In this document: one piece after another, positions 7,960 through 17,241 of the stretch
How the letters are laid out: each line of letters starts with the position of its first letter
Position numbering within the stretch: the stretch's first letter is position 1
Source: SAR202 cluster bacterium
GTDB lineage: Bacteria > Chloroflexota > Dehalococcoidia > Lucifugimonadales > UBA2962
DNA length: 64,000 nucleotides
Assembly (NCBI GenBank): GCA_022447925.1
Contig: JAKUTS010000003.1
Coordinates: forward strand, 88,118-152,117
Reading direction: 5' to 3'
The notes under the pieces: generated by a model
What the model saw: the letters and a program-made list of their open reading frames with translations, nothing else
What the model was told of the DNA's origin: nothing
Database searches by the model: none
Made by a program: the position numbers and the translations under genes

Positions 7960-9047
7960 ATGAAAGCTGCAGTACTTTATGAGCCAAACACTCCGTTAAT
8001 TGTTGAGGAATTGAACTTGAGCTCTCCACAACCTGGAGAGGTGAAAGTTAGAATGGCTGCTGCTGGAGTATGTGCCAGTGATCATCATTGGATGACGGGA
8101 GATGCACAGGGGCCAATGCCGATTGTACTCGGACATGAAGGCGCAGCAGTGGTAGAGGAAGTTGGACAAGGAGTAACCAGGGTAAAGCCAGGAGATCGTT
8201 GTATATTATCCTTCGTGTCTAGTTGTGGATATTGCCGTTTATGTAGAACTGGTAGCCCACAACTGTGTGACACCGCAGGTATAACCGGGGCAACTCTTTT
8301 CGATGGCACGACTCGATTAAGTAAAGGTAAAACTCCGGTATACCAGATGGCGAAAGTAGGAATTTTTTCTGAAATGGGTGTTGTCCCGGAACAAGCATGC
8401 CATAAAATGCCTGATGCGGTGCCATTTGAAGTAGCTGCTTTGATTGGATGTTCAGTAACTACTGGTGTTGGTGCGGTTATAAATAATTCTGCATCACGTC
8501 CCGGTTCAACAGTCGCTGTGTTTGGATGTGGAGGTGTAGGCTTAAATGTAATACAGGGCGCAAAACTAATGGGTGCTTCCAGAATAATCGCGGTTGACAT
8601 CTATAATCATAAATTGGAATTTACTTACAAATTTGGAGCGACGGATGTTATCAATTCAAAAGAAGTCGACGCGGTAGAGGAAATTAAAAATATGACAGGA
8701 GGTGGGGTTGACCTGGCTTTTGATAGTTTTGGGGCTGCAATTACAACCTCAGCGGCAGTTAATTCCTTAAGGAAAATGGTACAGCAGTATTAGTTGGTTT
8801 AGCCCCTGTCGGTGCTGAAGTTCCTATAAATATGGTGGAGTTGGTAAGAAGTCAAAAGACCCTAGTTGGCAGTTATTATGGTTCAGCAAGTTCCCATGAA
8901 ACTTTTGACAAGTTGATAGATTGGTATTTAAAGGGCAGATTGAGTATCGATGAGTTAATAACTAGGAGATATGCATTAGATGAAATAAATGAAGGGTTTG
9001 ATGCATTGAGTAGGGGTGAGGATGGACGCGGCGTCATTATTTTTTAG
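7960..9047 (+). pseudogene. zinc-dependent alcohol dehydrogenase, single-base frameshift near 8773-8776
   Basis: Frame 1 (7960-8793, 277 aa) encodes a medium-chain dehydrogenase: MKAAVLYEP start behind a GAGG site, catalytic-zinc residues in GVCASDHH and GHEG, four structural-zinc Cys in SSCGYCRLCRTGSPQLC, and the NAD-binding GCGGVGL. It stops early. The missing C-terminus continues in the -1 frame: from 8778 the codons read GTAVLVGLAPVGAEVP and run on to 9047. One extra A in the A4 run at 8773-8776 would restore a full-length protein of about 362 aa. It is either a real inactivating deletion or a homopolymer sequencing error. The intact enzyme would oxidise an alcohol or thiol adduct with NAD. 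Confidence 0.8.
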
Positions 9048-9070
9048 TCTATTAATTCGGAGTCATCGAT

Positions 9071-10309
9071 ATTTTTAAAAATAAGAGCCCTTTTGGATTC
9101 CATCGTGGTTGGGCGGTAGTAATTGTAATTTTTTTATCTGCTGCATTAGCAATTGGTGCATCAAACTACGCTTTTGGCCTATTTGTCGAACCTCTTGCTG
9201 ACGAGTTTGGCTGGACGAGAACATACATTAGTGCATCGCTATCATTCATGGCTTTAGGAAGTCTAACGAGTCCATTAATGGGAAGCTTAATGGATAGATA
9301 CGGTGCTAAACCAATTATGGTTGGTTCATTGATAATTATGTGCATCGGTTTTGCTTTACGCCCTCTAATGACTGAGCTTTGGCATTGGTATTTTTTATCA
9401 GCCTTACAGTTTGGTGCTTTGAATGGAGCAGCTATTTTTCCTGCAGGCCGTTTGGTTGGCCTTTGGTTTCCGAAGACTCGAGGCAGAGTAATGGGAGTGA
9501 CGATGATGGGTAATAACTTTGGCGGGTTAACAGTTCCAATACTTATTGGTTTGGCAATTGGAAGTCAGGCCGCATGGGAAATCGCATATATTTATGTTGC
9601 AGTCGCTGCTCTAATTTTTGCAGTTCTTGCGTTTTTTATTGTCCAAGAACCTAGTTTAGATAAAATGGAACAAGGAACTGGACAGGTTAAAAATGAGGCT
9701 TTCGATGGTCGTAATTGGCTTATTCGAGACCTGCTTAAAAGTCCGACATTTTACGCAATAGCCTTAGCGATTATGTTAGGTAATTTTACTTATACAACTG
9801 TACTAGGCCATGTTTTCGCACATCTAGTTGACATAGATATATCTGAAACGTCTGCAGCGCTTTGCTTAACTGTTTTAGCCGGTTGTGGGATGTTTGGCAA
9901 AGTTATTCTCGGGTACTTTACTGAAAAGATTCAAACGCGATTTGTGATGATGGTTTGTTTTGTTGGCCAGATATGTGGGATTATCTTGATTCTATTGATG
10001 GGTAGTGGAGTAGGAGTATGGTTTGCGGTGGCGTTGTTTGGCTTTTTCATGGGATCCTTTGGCGCACTCGTTCCTTTATTAGTACAGGATTCATTTGGGA
10101 TAAAGAGTTTCGGTACAATAATGGGAGTCATATCTGCAACAACAGTAATATCATTTGGTTTTGGACCGATTCTCGCTGGACTATCATATGACTTATTAGG
10201 CAGTTATCAAGTGGCTTTTATAGTTGTTGCAATAATGTTTGGAGTTGCAGTTTTTGTACTAAACTGGGCTCAGGAAAATCAAAATATAAAAACACAGAAG
10301 GTTAATTAA
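9071..10309 (+). CDS. MFS transporter (OxlT/monocarboxylate-like), possible ATT start
   Basis: The first ATG in frame is 9248, but starting there would delete the first membrane helix. The frame is open back to a TAA at 9053-9055, and the codons before 9248 encode a good first helix (GWAVVIVIFLSAALAIG, then NYAFGLFVEPLADEFGW). No ATG, GTG or TTG exists in that stretch. CGGAG at 9058-9062 is ideally placed for ATT at 9071, so I place the start there. From there the protein has 12 helices and the motif between helices 2 and 3 (GSLMDRYGAKP). It follows the dehydrogenase by 23 bp and abuts the TPR gene. It is an inner-membrane carrier, substrate unknown. Confidence 0.7.
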   Translation: MFKNKSPFGFHRGWAVVIVIFLSAALAIGASNYAFGLFVEPLADEFGWTRTYISASLSFMALGSLTSPLMGSLMDRYGAKPIMVGSLIIMCIGFALRPLMTELWHWYFLSALQFGALNGAAIFPAGRLVGLWFPKTRGRVMGVTMMGNNFGGLTVPILIGLAIGSQAAWEIAYIYVAVAALIFAVLAFFIVQEPSLDKMEQGTGQVKNEAFDGRNWLIRDLLKSPTFYAIALAIMLGNFTYTTVLGHVFAHLVDIDISETSAALCLTVLAGCGMFGKVILGYFTEKIQTRFVMMVCFVGQICGIILILLMGSGVGVWFAVALFGFFMGSFGALVPLLVQDSFGIKSFGTIMGVISATTVISFGFGPILAGLSYDLLGSYQVAFIVVAIMFGVAVFVLNWAQENQNIKTQKVN

Positions 10310-10879
10310 ATGTCCCATGATCACCAAAAAAAATTACCTGACATGGATTCAATAATAGAAAACATGGAAAAAGAGGTTTCAAACTTAACGGATTTAATTG
10401 ATTCTAATCCCAATGACGCAAATACTTATTCGAGGAGGGGGCTGCTTCTAGGCCAGTTAGTTAGACCGAAGGAAGCGATCGATGATTTTACTAAAGCAAT
10501 CAGTATAAATCCGGAAGATTCGACTCTGTTTTACAATCGCGGAATGGCATATGTTCATGTTAAGCAATTATCGTTAGCGATAGACGATTTTACCCAGTCA
10601 GCTGACATAGATCCTGGAAACGTAGATGCAATAAGTAATGCAGCTATGGCACATTATGAATCTTGCCATTATGATGTTGCTATTAGGGAGTCAGATCGAG
10701 CAATCAAAATCGACCCTGAACGATCTTTGCCGTACGCCGTGCGGGCTTTAGCCAATGCCGCTCTCGGAGAGGAGGAATTAGCAAAAGATAACCTTGCCAA
10801 AGCCGTTAAATATGGTTTTGATCCACACACTTTAGGCATGTTAATAAAGCAAGCAAGACGTAACAGGCAGGAGAATTAA
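10310..10879 (+). CDS. tetratricopeptide-repeat protein
   Basis: This 189-residue soluble protein is built of about three to four TPR units, for example AIDDFTKAISINPEDSTLFY and the following unit with LAIDDFTQSADIDPGN. TPR arrays mediate protein-protein contacts; no enzymatic domain is present. It starts at an ATG directly after the MFS stop and is followed one base later by the SDR gene, so the MFS, TPR and SDR genes appear to form one transcription unit with the alcohol dehydrogenase. Confidence 0.85.
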   Translation: MSHDHQKKLPDMDSIIENMEKEVSNLTDLIDSNPNDANTYSRRGLLLGQLVRPKEAIDDFTKAISINPEDSTLFYNRGMAYVHVKQLSLAIDDFTQSADIDPGNVDAISNAAMAHYESCHYDVAIRESDRAIKIDPERSLPYAVRALANAALGEEELAKDNLAKAVKYGFDPHTLGMLIKQARRNRQEN

Positions 10880-10880
10880 T

Positions 10881-11657
10881 TTGGCCAACAGGCTTAAAAA
10901 TAAAGTATCTTTTATAACTGGTGGAGCCAATGGGAATAAGGGAGAACTAATGGGCATAGCTGGAGCTTACGCCTGGCTAGCTAGTAAAGAGGGTTCAGCT
11001 ATTGTTATAACAGATATAGATGTTGATTCGGGGAAACTTACCGCCGACCAAATAAATGAATCAGGTGGAAGGGCAGTTTTTGTTGAATTAGATGTAACAG
11101 ATGAAACTAGCTGGCAAAAATCTATACATTTTGCATCAGATCACTTCGGAGGTATTGACGTATTGGTCAATAGTGCCGGAATTCATACCTTGAAAAACAC
11201 CGAAGAAACAAGCAGTGAAGAGTGGGATAGGATGATGGCAATTCATGCTAAAGGCACTTTTTTAGGAACTAAATACGTAGTACCAGAAATGCGCAAAAGA
11301 GGGGGAGGTTCAATAGTGAATGTTTCTTCTATGTGTGCCATGTTTGGAAGCCCTACAAACACTGCTTACCATGCTGCAAAAGGAGCTATAAGATCTTTTA
11401 CGAAATCTGCTGCCATTCAATATGCACATGAAGGAATTAGGGTGAATTCAATTCATCCTGGATATACTGAAACACCTTTCACAATCGCACCATTCTCGTT
11501 GCCAGGTGCTCTGGAGAGTAGAGTGTCAAAAATACCACTTGGAAGACTTGCCAGTGCTGAAGAGATAGCTAATCCAGTGCTATATTTAGCCTGTGAAGAT
11601 TCATCTTACGTCACAGGTGCTGAACTGGTTGTTGATGGCGGTTTCCTCGCCCAATAA
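10881..11657 (+). CDS. short-chain dehydrogenase/reductase with atypical glycine loop
   Basis: This 258-residue SDR has the active-site Ser in VNVSSM, YHAAK as the catalytic YxxxK, and a C-terminal GAELVVDGGF. The cofactor loop is unusual: after FITGGA it reads NGNKGELMGIAGA where the family normally has a short GIG turn, an apparent insertion of several residues. It is still likely an NAD(P)-dependent oxidoreductase acting on an alcohol or keto substrate. The start is TTG, one base after the TPR stop. Confidence 0.85.
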   Translation: MANRLKNKVSFITGGANGNKGELMGIAGAYAWLASKEGSAIVITDIDVDSGKLTADQINESGGRAVFVELDVTDETSWQKSIHFASDHFGGIDVLVNSAGIHTLKNTEETSSEEWDRMMAIHAKGTFLGTKYVVPEMRKRGGGSIVNVSSMCAMFGSPTNTAYHAAKGAIRSFTKSAAIQYAHEGIRVNSIHPGYTETPFTIAPFSLPGALESRVSKIPLGRLASAEEIANPVLYLACEDSSYVTGAELVVDGGFLAQ

Positions 11658-11672
11658 AAAGTTATCGGATTT

Positions 11673-13433
11673 TTATCTTGGTATGATTGGCAATATTATA
11701 TGTGATGGAAATTCATTATTATGATAAATCGTCTGAGTAGCTTTAATGAAATCTGTTTCCTCGCCAATCGTGCCACCAGTATTTAAATTGCGATCAAATC
11801 TAGGGAAATTAGAACTAGATATATCTATCCTGATCTTGTGACCCTTTTTAAATACATTGCTTGTTGACCATAGATCTATTGTGTACTCATACACTTCATT
11901 TGGCTCTAACAGTACTGCTCTCTCAGTTCCATTTCGGTATCTTGCTCGTATTATAGAGTCAGTTAAGTTTATTGCCTTTTCTTCTTCGGGATAGACGTCT
12001 ACAAGTTTTGCAGTAAAGTCTGTATCTTTACCTGAGGTAGACGCATACAATTTAACCGTTATGGGACCAGTTACCTCGATATCGTTTTCCAAAGCCGGTG
12101 TGGAAAATACAAGTACATCATTTCTTAACTCAATATCTGATTGATCGAACGCCCCGGCTCCTCCAAGTGCATCGTAGCAGCACAGGCCACCGCCCTTTGT
12201 TGGTACGGGAAATTGTGGATCATAAATAAATGTGTCTGAGTCACTATTACCTGATTGCTTTGTTGCAAGTAGCCCATCGCCATTTCTCGAGTTAGCATTT
12301 CCACTGCTATTTAAGTAATAGTTAGTATTTACTGCTCTTGATAACGGCCATTCACTTTCTTGACGCCAGACATTTTCGCCCATTACAAATATATTTATTG
12401 GTTTTTCATCGGATAAACCGTTTTGAATACCTTTCAGATGATGGTCAAAAAACCTCAATAGTATTCCATGCATATCAATAACGCCTGAATATGAGCGAAT
12501 ACCAAAATATTCTTCTCCTACGGGGCTTCCTGGGAATCCAGGCAACATACCTGGATGAACCCAAGGTCCAATTAGAAGTTTTTGATTGGACCTTGCATTT
12601 GAAGTTTTTCCGTTTTCGGACATCCCAACATAGTTTTTAATTGTTCCACCCATAAATATGTCGAACCACCCTCCTATGGAGAGTGCAGGTACATCAATAT
12701 TATTGTGATGTTCTTCAATAGCAATGGATTTCCAGTAATCATCGTATTCTGGATGCTCTAGCCATCTATAGTAGAAGTCACCAATACCTTTAAGGGCAGG
12801 CCAATCCTTAAGCGAAAGATGAGAGTACTCATTCATTAATTGGTCAGCCATGTCTGTCAATTCGCCTATTTTGTCTGCAGGAGCTCCAAAGTTGTTGACT
12901 AGATTTTCATAGTTAGCTGAAACCAGATGGATCAAAGCCCACGACAGATTAAAATCTAGTTCAAATGCACCACCCTGATATGTCCATCCTTCATGATAAT
13001 TTGAAGCTGTAATTCCAGGAGTAATTGCTTTCAAGGCAGGAGGCTGACTCATTGCCGCAAGCCACTGGGTGGCGCCTACATATGATCCTCCGTACATACC
13101 TACGTTTCCGTCACACCAGTCTTGGTCAGCGATCCACTCTATTGTGTCGTATCCATCATTAATCTCATTTACAAACGGGTGAAACTCTCCCTCTGACTCA
13201 AATCGCCCTCGACAATCTTGTACCATTACCGCATAACCTGACAGCCCAGCTGCGATGGAGTCTAGAGATAAGCTTCTGGCAAAAGGGGAGGTTCTGTTGT
13301 AAGGAGTTCTCTGTAATAACACGGGGTACTTGCCCGTGCCCTCCGGTATAAATAAATCAGAGTATAACGTAACCCCATCTCGCATTTTAATTGGTATCGT
13401 TGATTTAAATTCAACGCCTGTTTTATCTGCCAT
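11673..13433 (-). CDS. CocE/NonD family hydrolase (X-Pro dipeptidyl-peptidase S15 type)
   Basis: The 586-residue serine hydrolase has an N-terminal S15 alpha/beta-hydrolase domain, with oxyanion/nucleophile region VQDCRGRFESEG and nucleophile GGSYVG (Ser at about 117). A C-terminal beta-jelly-roll domain contains VTGPITVKLYAST and IDISSSNFPRFDRN. The family cleaves esters or acyl/peptide bonds next to Pro; the known members cocaine esterase and glutaryl-7-ACA acylase share this layout. No signal peptide is visible, so it is probably cytoplasmic. The natural substrate is unknown. It is the downstream-most gene of a minus-strand run containing glnII and ggt. Confidence 0.85.
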   Translation of the reverse strand: MADKTGVEFKSTIPIKMRDGVTLYSDLFIPEGTGKYPVLLQRTPYNRTSPFARSLSLDSIAAGLSGYAVMVQDCRGRFESEGEFHPFVNEINDGYDTIEWIADQDWCDGNVGMYGGSYVGATQWLAAMSQPPALKAITPGITASNYHEGWTYQGGAFELDFNLSWALIHLVSANYENLVNNFGAPADKIGELTDMADQLMNEYSHLSLKDWPALKGIGDFYYRWLEHPEYDDYWKSIAIEEHHNNIDVPALSIGGWFDIFMGGTIKNYVGMSENGKTSNARSNQKLLIGPWVHPGMLPGFPGSPVGEEYFGIRSYSGVIDMHGILLRFFDHHLKGIQNGLSDEKPINIFVMGENVWRQESEWPLSRAVNTNYYLNSSGNANSRNGDGLLATKQSGNSDSDTFIYDPQFPVPTKGGGLCCYDALGGAGAFDQSDIELRNDVLVFSTPALENDIEVTGPITVKLYASTSGKDTDFTAKLVDVYPEEEKAINLTDSIIRARYRNGTERAVLLEPNEVYEYTIDLWSTSNVFKKGHKIRIDISSSNFPRFDRNLNTGGTIGEETDFIKATQTIYHNNEFPSHIILPIIPR

Positions 13434-13538
13434 ATCTTATTCTCCAAATCTTAAATAAATTATGAATTGTGGCAAATGATAGGTCTAATTTGATGCGTTA
13501 GTCAAATCAAAGAGAAGATAAAGTTTTTACACGGTTGT

Positions 13539-14537
13539 CTATATAGCTTCACATACGGTTTGAGTGATGAGGCCTGTGACAATATATGGGTTACAATTCG
13601 CATTAGGTCTTCTATCTTCTAAATAACCCTTTTTGTCTCTATCTACTTGCCATGGTATTCTTATTGATGCGCCCCGATCAGAAACACCGTATCTGAATTC
13701 TTTGTAAGAACAAGTTTCATGAAGACCAGTTAGCCTTTCCTCAATTCTGTCTCCATAGTTCGAAATGTGTAAATCAGCTTTTTTACCTAGAGCTTCTGCT
13801 CCAGCAATTATTGGGTCATAAGATTCTCGCATCTCTTTTGTGGAGAAATTTGTATGAGCTCCAGCTCCGTTCCAATCACCTTTTACTGGTTTTGGATCCA
13901 GGGTCACGGTCACACCATAATCCTCAGAAATTCTATATAGCAACCATCTGGCCACCCATAACTGGTCAGATACTGAAACTGGATCTAGTGGACCTACTTG
14001 GAATTCCCATTGTGCTGGCATGACCTCGGCGTTGATTCCAGAAATTGATAGCCCCGCTGCTATACATGCATCCAGGTGATCCTCTACAACATCTCTTCCA
14101 AAAACCTCATCCGCTCCGACCCCACAGTAATAGCCACCTTGTGGTGCTGGGAAACCATTCTCGGGCCAGCCTAATGGACGAGAACCATCAAAAAATGTAT
14201 ATTCTTGCTCTATTCCAAACCATGGCTCATGTTTTGAGTATTTGTTCGAAATTTCAACACAGGTTGCTCGGTGATTACTTTTATGAGGGCTCAAATCGAT
14301 GTTGAGCACTTCACATAAAACAAGTATGTCATCATCCGATCTAGTAGGGTCTGGGCACGTAAATACTGGGTTTAAAACACAATCGGAATCACTACCAACG
14401 GCTTGATTAGTGCTAGATCCGTCAAATCCCCAAACTGAGGGAGATTCACCCTTTGGTATTACCTTTGTTTTTGACCTTAGGAATTGCGTTGGTTCTGAGC
14501 CGTCAATCCAGATATACTCTGCTCTATATGATGACAT
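13539..14537 (-). CDS. glnII: glutamine synthetase type II
   Basis: The 332-residue enzyme has the GSII pattern: YIWIDGSEP near the N-terminus, WGFDGSST, the metal/ammonia region WFGIEQEYTFF, GINAEVMPAQWEFQVGP, and GDWNGAGAHTNFST. It makes glutamine from glutamate, ammonia and ATP in the cytoplasm. Type II is typical of eukaryotes and appears in some bacteria (rhizobia, Streptomyces) beside type I. At 332 aa it is slightly short at the C-terminus. GSII is not subject to adenylylation at the conserved GSI tyrosine. No leader RNA is seen upstream. Confidence 0.93.
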   Translation of the reverse strand: MSSYRAEYIWIDGSEPTQFLRSKTKVIPKGESPSVWGFDGSSTNQAVGSDSDCVLNPVFTCPDPTRSDDDILVLCEVLNIDLSPHKSNHRATCVEISNKYSKHEPWFGIEQEYTFFDGSRPLGWPENGFPAPQGGYYCGVGADEVFGRDVVEDHLDACIAAGLSISGINAEVMPAQWEFQVGPLDPVSVSDQLWVARWLLYRISEDYGVTVTLDPKPVKGDWNGAGAHTNFSTKEMRESYDPIIAGAEALGKKADLHISNYGDRIEERLTGLHETCSYKEFRYGVSDRGASIRIPWQVDRDKKGYLEDRRPNANCNPYIVTGLITQTVCEAI

Positions 14538-14661
14538 TTTACCCTCTATATTGTGTTTTTATAGTTGCTATGCACAAACTGTAGTTATATTGTTAAACAT
14601 ACCATTTATTACCGATTGGAATCAACAATCATTTTATAAAAATGCAAAAGTTTTCTTATTT

Positions 14662-16254
14662 TTACCATGCTACAGCGGAGCCATCCGCTCTGGGTTCACT
14701 TGCTCCGGTAAGCGTTCCATTTGATAAATCTGTTTCGATAATTTGACCACTGCCAAAAAAAGATGGATGAGGTTCAGCTAAAGTCATGTTGTGACCTTTA
14801 GATTTGAGTGAACTAAGAATATGTTTATCGGCAATACTTTCTATGAATGATTCGTTAATAATTGAGGTTCTGAATCTGGGTGCATCTAAAGCTTTTTGAG
14901 GCGACAGTTTGAAATCAATCATATTGACCAACATTTGCAGGTGCCCTTGAGCCTGTTGCATACCACCCATTACTCCATAAGTTAGCCACAGTTGATCATT
15001 TACGGTCGCCATAGCCGGTATTATTGTATGAAATGGTCGTTTATTTGCTTCAATTAAATTTGGATGATTATCGCTTAAAGAGAATCCTTTCCCTCTGTTA
15101 TGTAGAGCGATACTTGTTTCTGGTACAACTATTCCAGTACCAAAGGCTTCAAACAAACTATTGATTAGCGAACAGGCATTACCATCCTTATCTACTACAC
15201 TAATATAAACGGTGTCATTAATTATTTTTGAATCGATTGAGCATTCAATATCAGCTACATTATCGGGATTTATAAAAGATCTTTTGTAATCCGCATGTTT
15301 TTTGCCTAATAGGTCTTTTATTGGGACATCAACTTTACTGGGATCGGCTATATATTTTTCTCCGTCTATAAAGGCTAACCTCATGGCTTCGATTAGATGA
15401 TGATAAGTTTCCGCTGATTGGAATCCCATTTTCGACACATCAAATCCAGATAATATATTAAGGGCTATAAGTGTATTCAATCCTTGACCATTAGGGGGGC
15501 ATTCCCAACAAGTAATGCCCCTGTAGTCGGTTTTTATAGGTTCTACCCAATCTGCTTTGTGGTTCACAAAATCATCTTTGGTTAGCCATCCGCCAAGAGA
15601 TTGGACGTGGCTTGCAATTTTAGAAGATAGGGAGCCTTTATAAAATTCGTCTGCCCCTCCCTCAGCTATAGCCCTTAGGGTGCGCCCCAATTGTGGCATA
15701 GTCACAATTTCACCGGCATTAGGGGGACGTCCATCAATTAGTAAATCACTTCTCAATCCATCTTTAGATAGTCGAGCGGCGTTTGCATTCCACTGCATCG
15801 CAATAATTTCCGAAACTGGATATCCAAGTTCTGCATATTCGATTGCGGGTTTCAAGCATTCTTGTAAATCCATATTTCCATAACTATTTGTTAGGGACTG
15901 CCAACCACTGACAGTTCCTGGAACTGTGATCGCATAAGGGCTATCACTTGGGATTTCAGACAAATTCTGATCGCGGAGCTCCTGTAACGAAGTAGCGTTT
16001 CCAGCCCTTCCACTCGCATTGAGAGCTTTGATCTTGGGATCTCCTCCTATTTTTACTAACGCAAAGAGATCTCCGCCGATACCTGTGGACATCGGCTCAA
16101 CGACATTTAATGTTGCAGCGGTCGCAACGGCAGCGTCAATAGCATTACCGCCGTTTAGTAATGTTCTCAATCCGGCCATTGCGGCTAATGGCTGAGTTGT
16201 TGCTACTACGCCGTTGCGACCGCGTACATTTGACCTTCTAGAAGTAAATTTCAA
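14662..16254 (-). CDS. ggt: gamma-glutamyltransferase
   Basis: This 530-residue Ntn-hydrolase shows the family N-terminus (GVVATTQPLAA, GGNAIDAAVATAATLNVVEP, GIGGD). The autocleavage/nucleophile site NDTVYISVVDKDGN puts the catalytic Thr at about 348. It hydrolyses or transfers the gamma-glutamyl group of glutathione-like compounds; the precursor is cleaved into two subunits. No clear signal peptide is present, so it may be cytoplasmic, unlike periplasmic homologues. It is followed 11 bp upstream on the minus strand by the kinase gene, suggesting co-transcription. Confidence 0.92.
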   Translation of the reverse strand: MKFTSRRSNVRGRNGVVATTQPLAAMAGLRTLLNGGNAIDAAVATAATLNVVEPMSTGIGGDLFALVKIGGDPKIKALNASGRAGNATSLQELRDQNLSEIPSDSPYAITVPGTVSGWQSLTNSYGNMDLQECLKPAIEYAELGYPVSEIIAMQWNANAARLSKDGLRSDLLIDGRPPNAGEIVTMPQLGRTLRAIAEGGADEFYKGSLSSKIASHVQSLGGWLTKDDFVNHKADWVEPIKTDYRGITCWECPPNGQGLNTLIALNILSGFDVSKMGFQSAETYHHLIEAMRLAFIDGEKYIADPSKVDVPIKDLLGKKHADYKRSFINPDNVADIECSIDSKIINDTVYISVVDKDGNACSLINSLFEAFGTGIVVPETSIALHNRGKGFSLSDNHPNLIEANKRPFHTIIPAMATVNDQLWLTYGVMGGMQQAQGHLQMLVNMIDFKLSPQKALDAPRFRTSIINESFIESIADKHILSSLKSKGHNMTLAEPHPSFFGSGQIIETDLSNGTLTGASEPRADGSAVAW

Positions 16255-16265
16255 TAGTCACCTCA

Positions 16266-17240
16266 TTAATTCGTTATGAATTTTTCTGCCAGCGCTGCCT
16301 GTTCCAGTGTTTCACCTATAGAAACAACAACAGGACCCAGTTTTCTTAGTGTTACTCTAGCTCTCTGGTTTTCTCGTAAAACCCAGGTTCTTTCCCCGTC
16401 AACCGCTATTGAGGAAGGCTTTAAGTTAACATCTAATTTTTCATCGAATTTCATCTCCGACCATTTTGTTACATTAACTTTGGAAATCACTCCTGGGGTG
16501 ATTGGGGCGGAAACTAGATGTTTGCCATTTCCTAGCTTCACATAAATACCTGATTTTGATTGAATAGGAATCCTAGACGCAATTGACGCTAGGCCGATAC
16601 TTGAAGGATAAAAGCCAGACACAAAAATCTCATCGATTGATTCAGGATCCCAAACAGCTCTAGCCCCTATGTATGCTTGTTTTGAAATTGCAACATCAAC
16701 GAGTGCGACTCCGACAATTGTTCCATCTATTTCAATTTCAATTAGAGGCTTTTGTTTGGTAGCTGTGTTTATATCAACGGAGTTGGTAGCAATTAGACCT
16801 GCTGCTAAGCCTGCAGTAGTTCCTTCAATCAAAACGGGAAAAACGTTATTAGTGCCTGTGGAAATTGGAACCAATGGTACAGTTGATGAATGTTCAGCTA
16901 TGCTCCTGTTCGTACCGTCCCCTCCAAGGCTAACGATACAACTTACTCCTAATTCAACCATTATTTTGGTTGCTGAAGCGGTGTCCTGTTCGTTGCCAAA
17001 TGCAGGAATACCCAGCACCTCAACTGGTATCGTGTTGGTTGATTTGTTTATCGCTGCTTTAATCAAACCAATTGTATCGGGCATTGCTATTACCTTATCA
17101 ACACCTGCGTTTGCAAGACCGGTTAGTATTCTGACAACAATATTTAATTTTTCTTCATCTGTTGTGAATCGGCCGTAAGACACAATACGCCTTATGTCTT
17201 TGCCAGCTTTTGGATTTACTATTAAGCCAACGGTATTCAT
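16266..17240 (-). CDS. ATP-NAD kinase family protein, AcoX type
   Basis: The 324-residue protein has GLIVNPKAGKD at its N-terminus and the kinase motif VSLGGDGTNR followed by PISTGTNNVFP, as in NAD/diacylglycerol-kinase fold proteins. Overall it resembles the AcoX branch rather than canonical NadK. It probably phosphorylates NAD or a related compound. The stop lies 11 bp before ggt, and the start is one base from the stop of the dehydratase gene upstream, so these genes form one operon. The exact substrate is inferred only from the family. Confidence 0.8.
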   Translation of the reverse strand: MNTVGLIVNPKAGKDIRRIVSYGRFTTDEEKLNIVVRILTGLANAGVDKVIAMPDTIGLIKAAINKSTNTIPVEVLGIPAFGNEQDTASATKIMVELGVSCIVSLGGDGTNRSIAEHSSTVPLVPISTGTNNVFPVLIEGTTAGLAAGLIATNSVDINTATKQKPLIEIEIDGTIVGVALVDVAISKQAYIGARAVWDPESIDEIFVSGFYPSSIGLASIASRIPIQSKSGIYVKLGNGKHLVSAPITPGVISKVNVTKWSEMKFDEKLDVNLKPSSIAVDGERTWVLRENQRARVTLRKLGPVVVSIGETLEQAALAEKFITN

Positions 17241-17241
17241 T

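Noticed and set aside
8768..8782. Programmed -1 frameshift in the alcohol dehydrogenase
   Set aside because: The site (aggaaaatgg) is not a classic X-XXY-YYZ slippery heptamer and I saw no pseudoknot or strong upstream Shine-Dalgarno; a simple indel is more likely.
16669..17178. Long open frame antisense to the AcoX-type kinase
   Set aside because: It mirrors the kinase gene, shows no family motif and lacks a ribosome site. Similar antisense frames (8085-8600, 55939-56460) were also left out as shadows.
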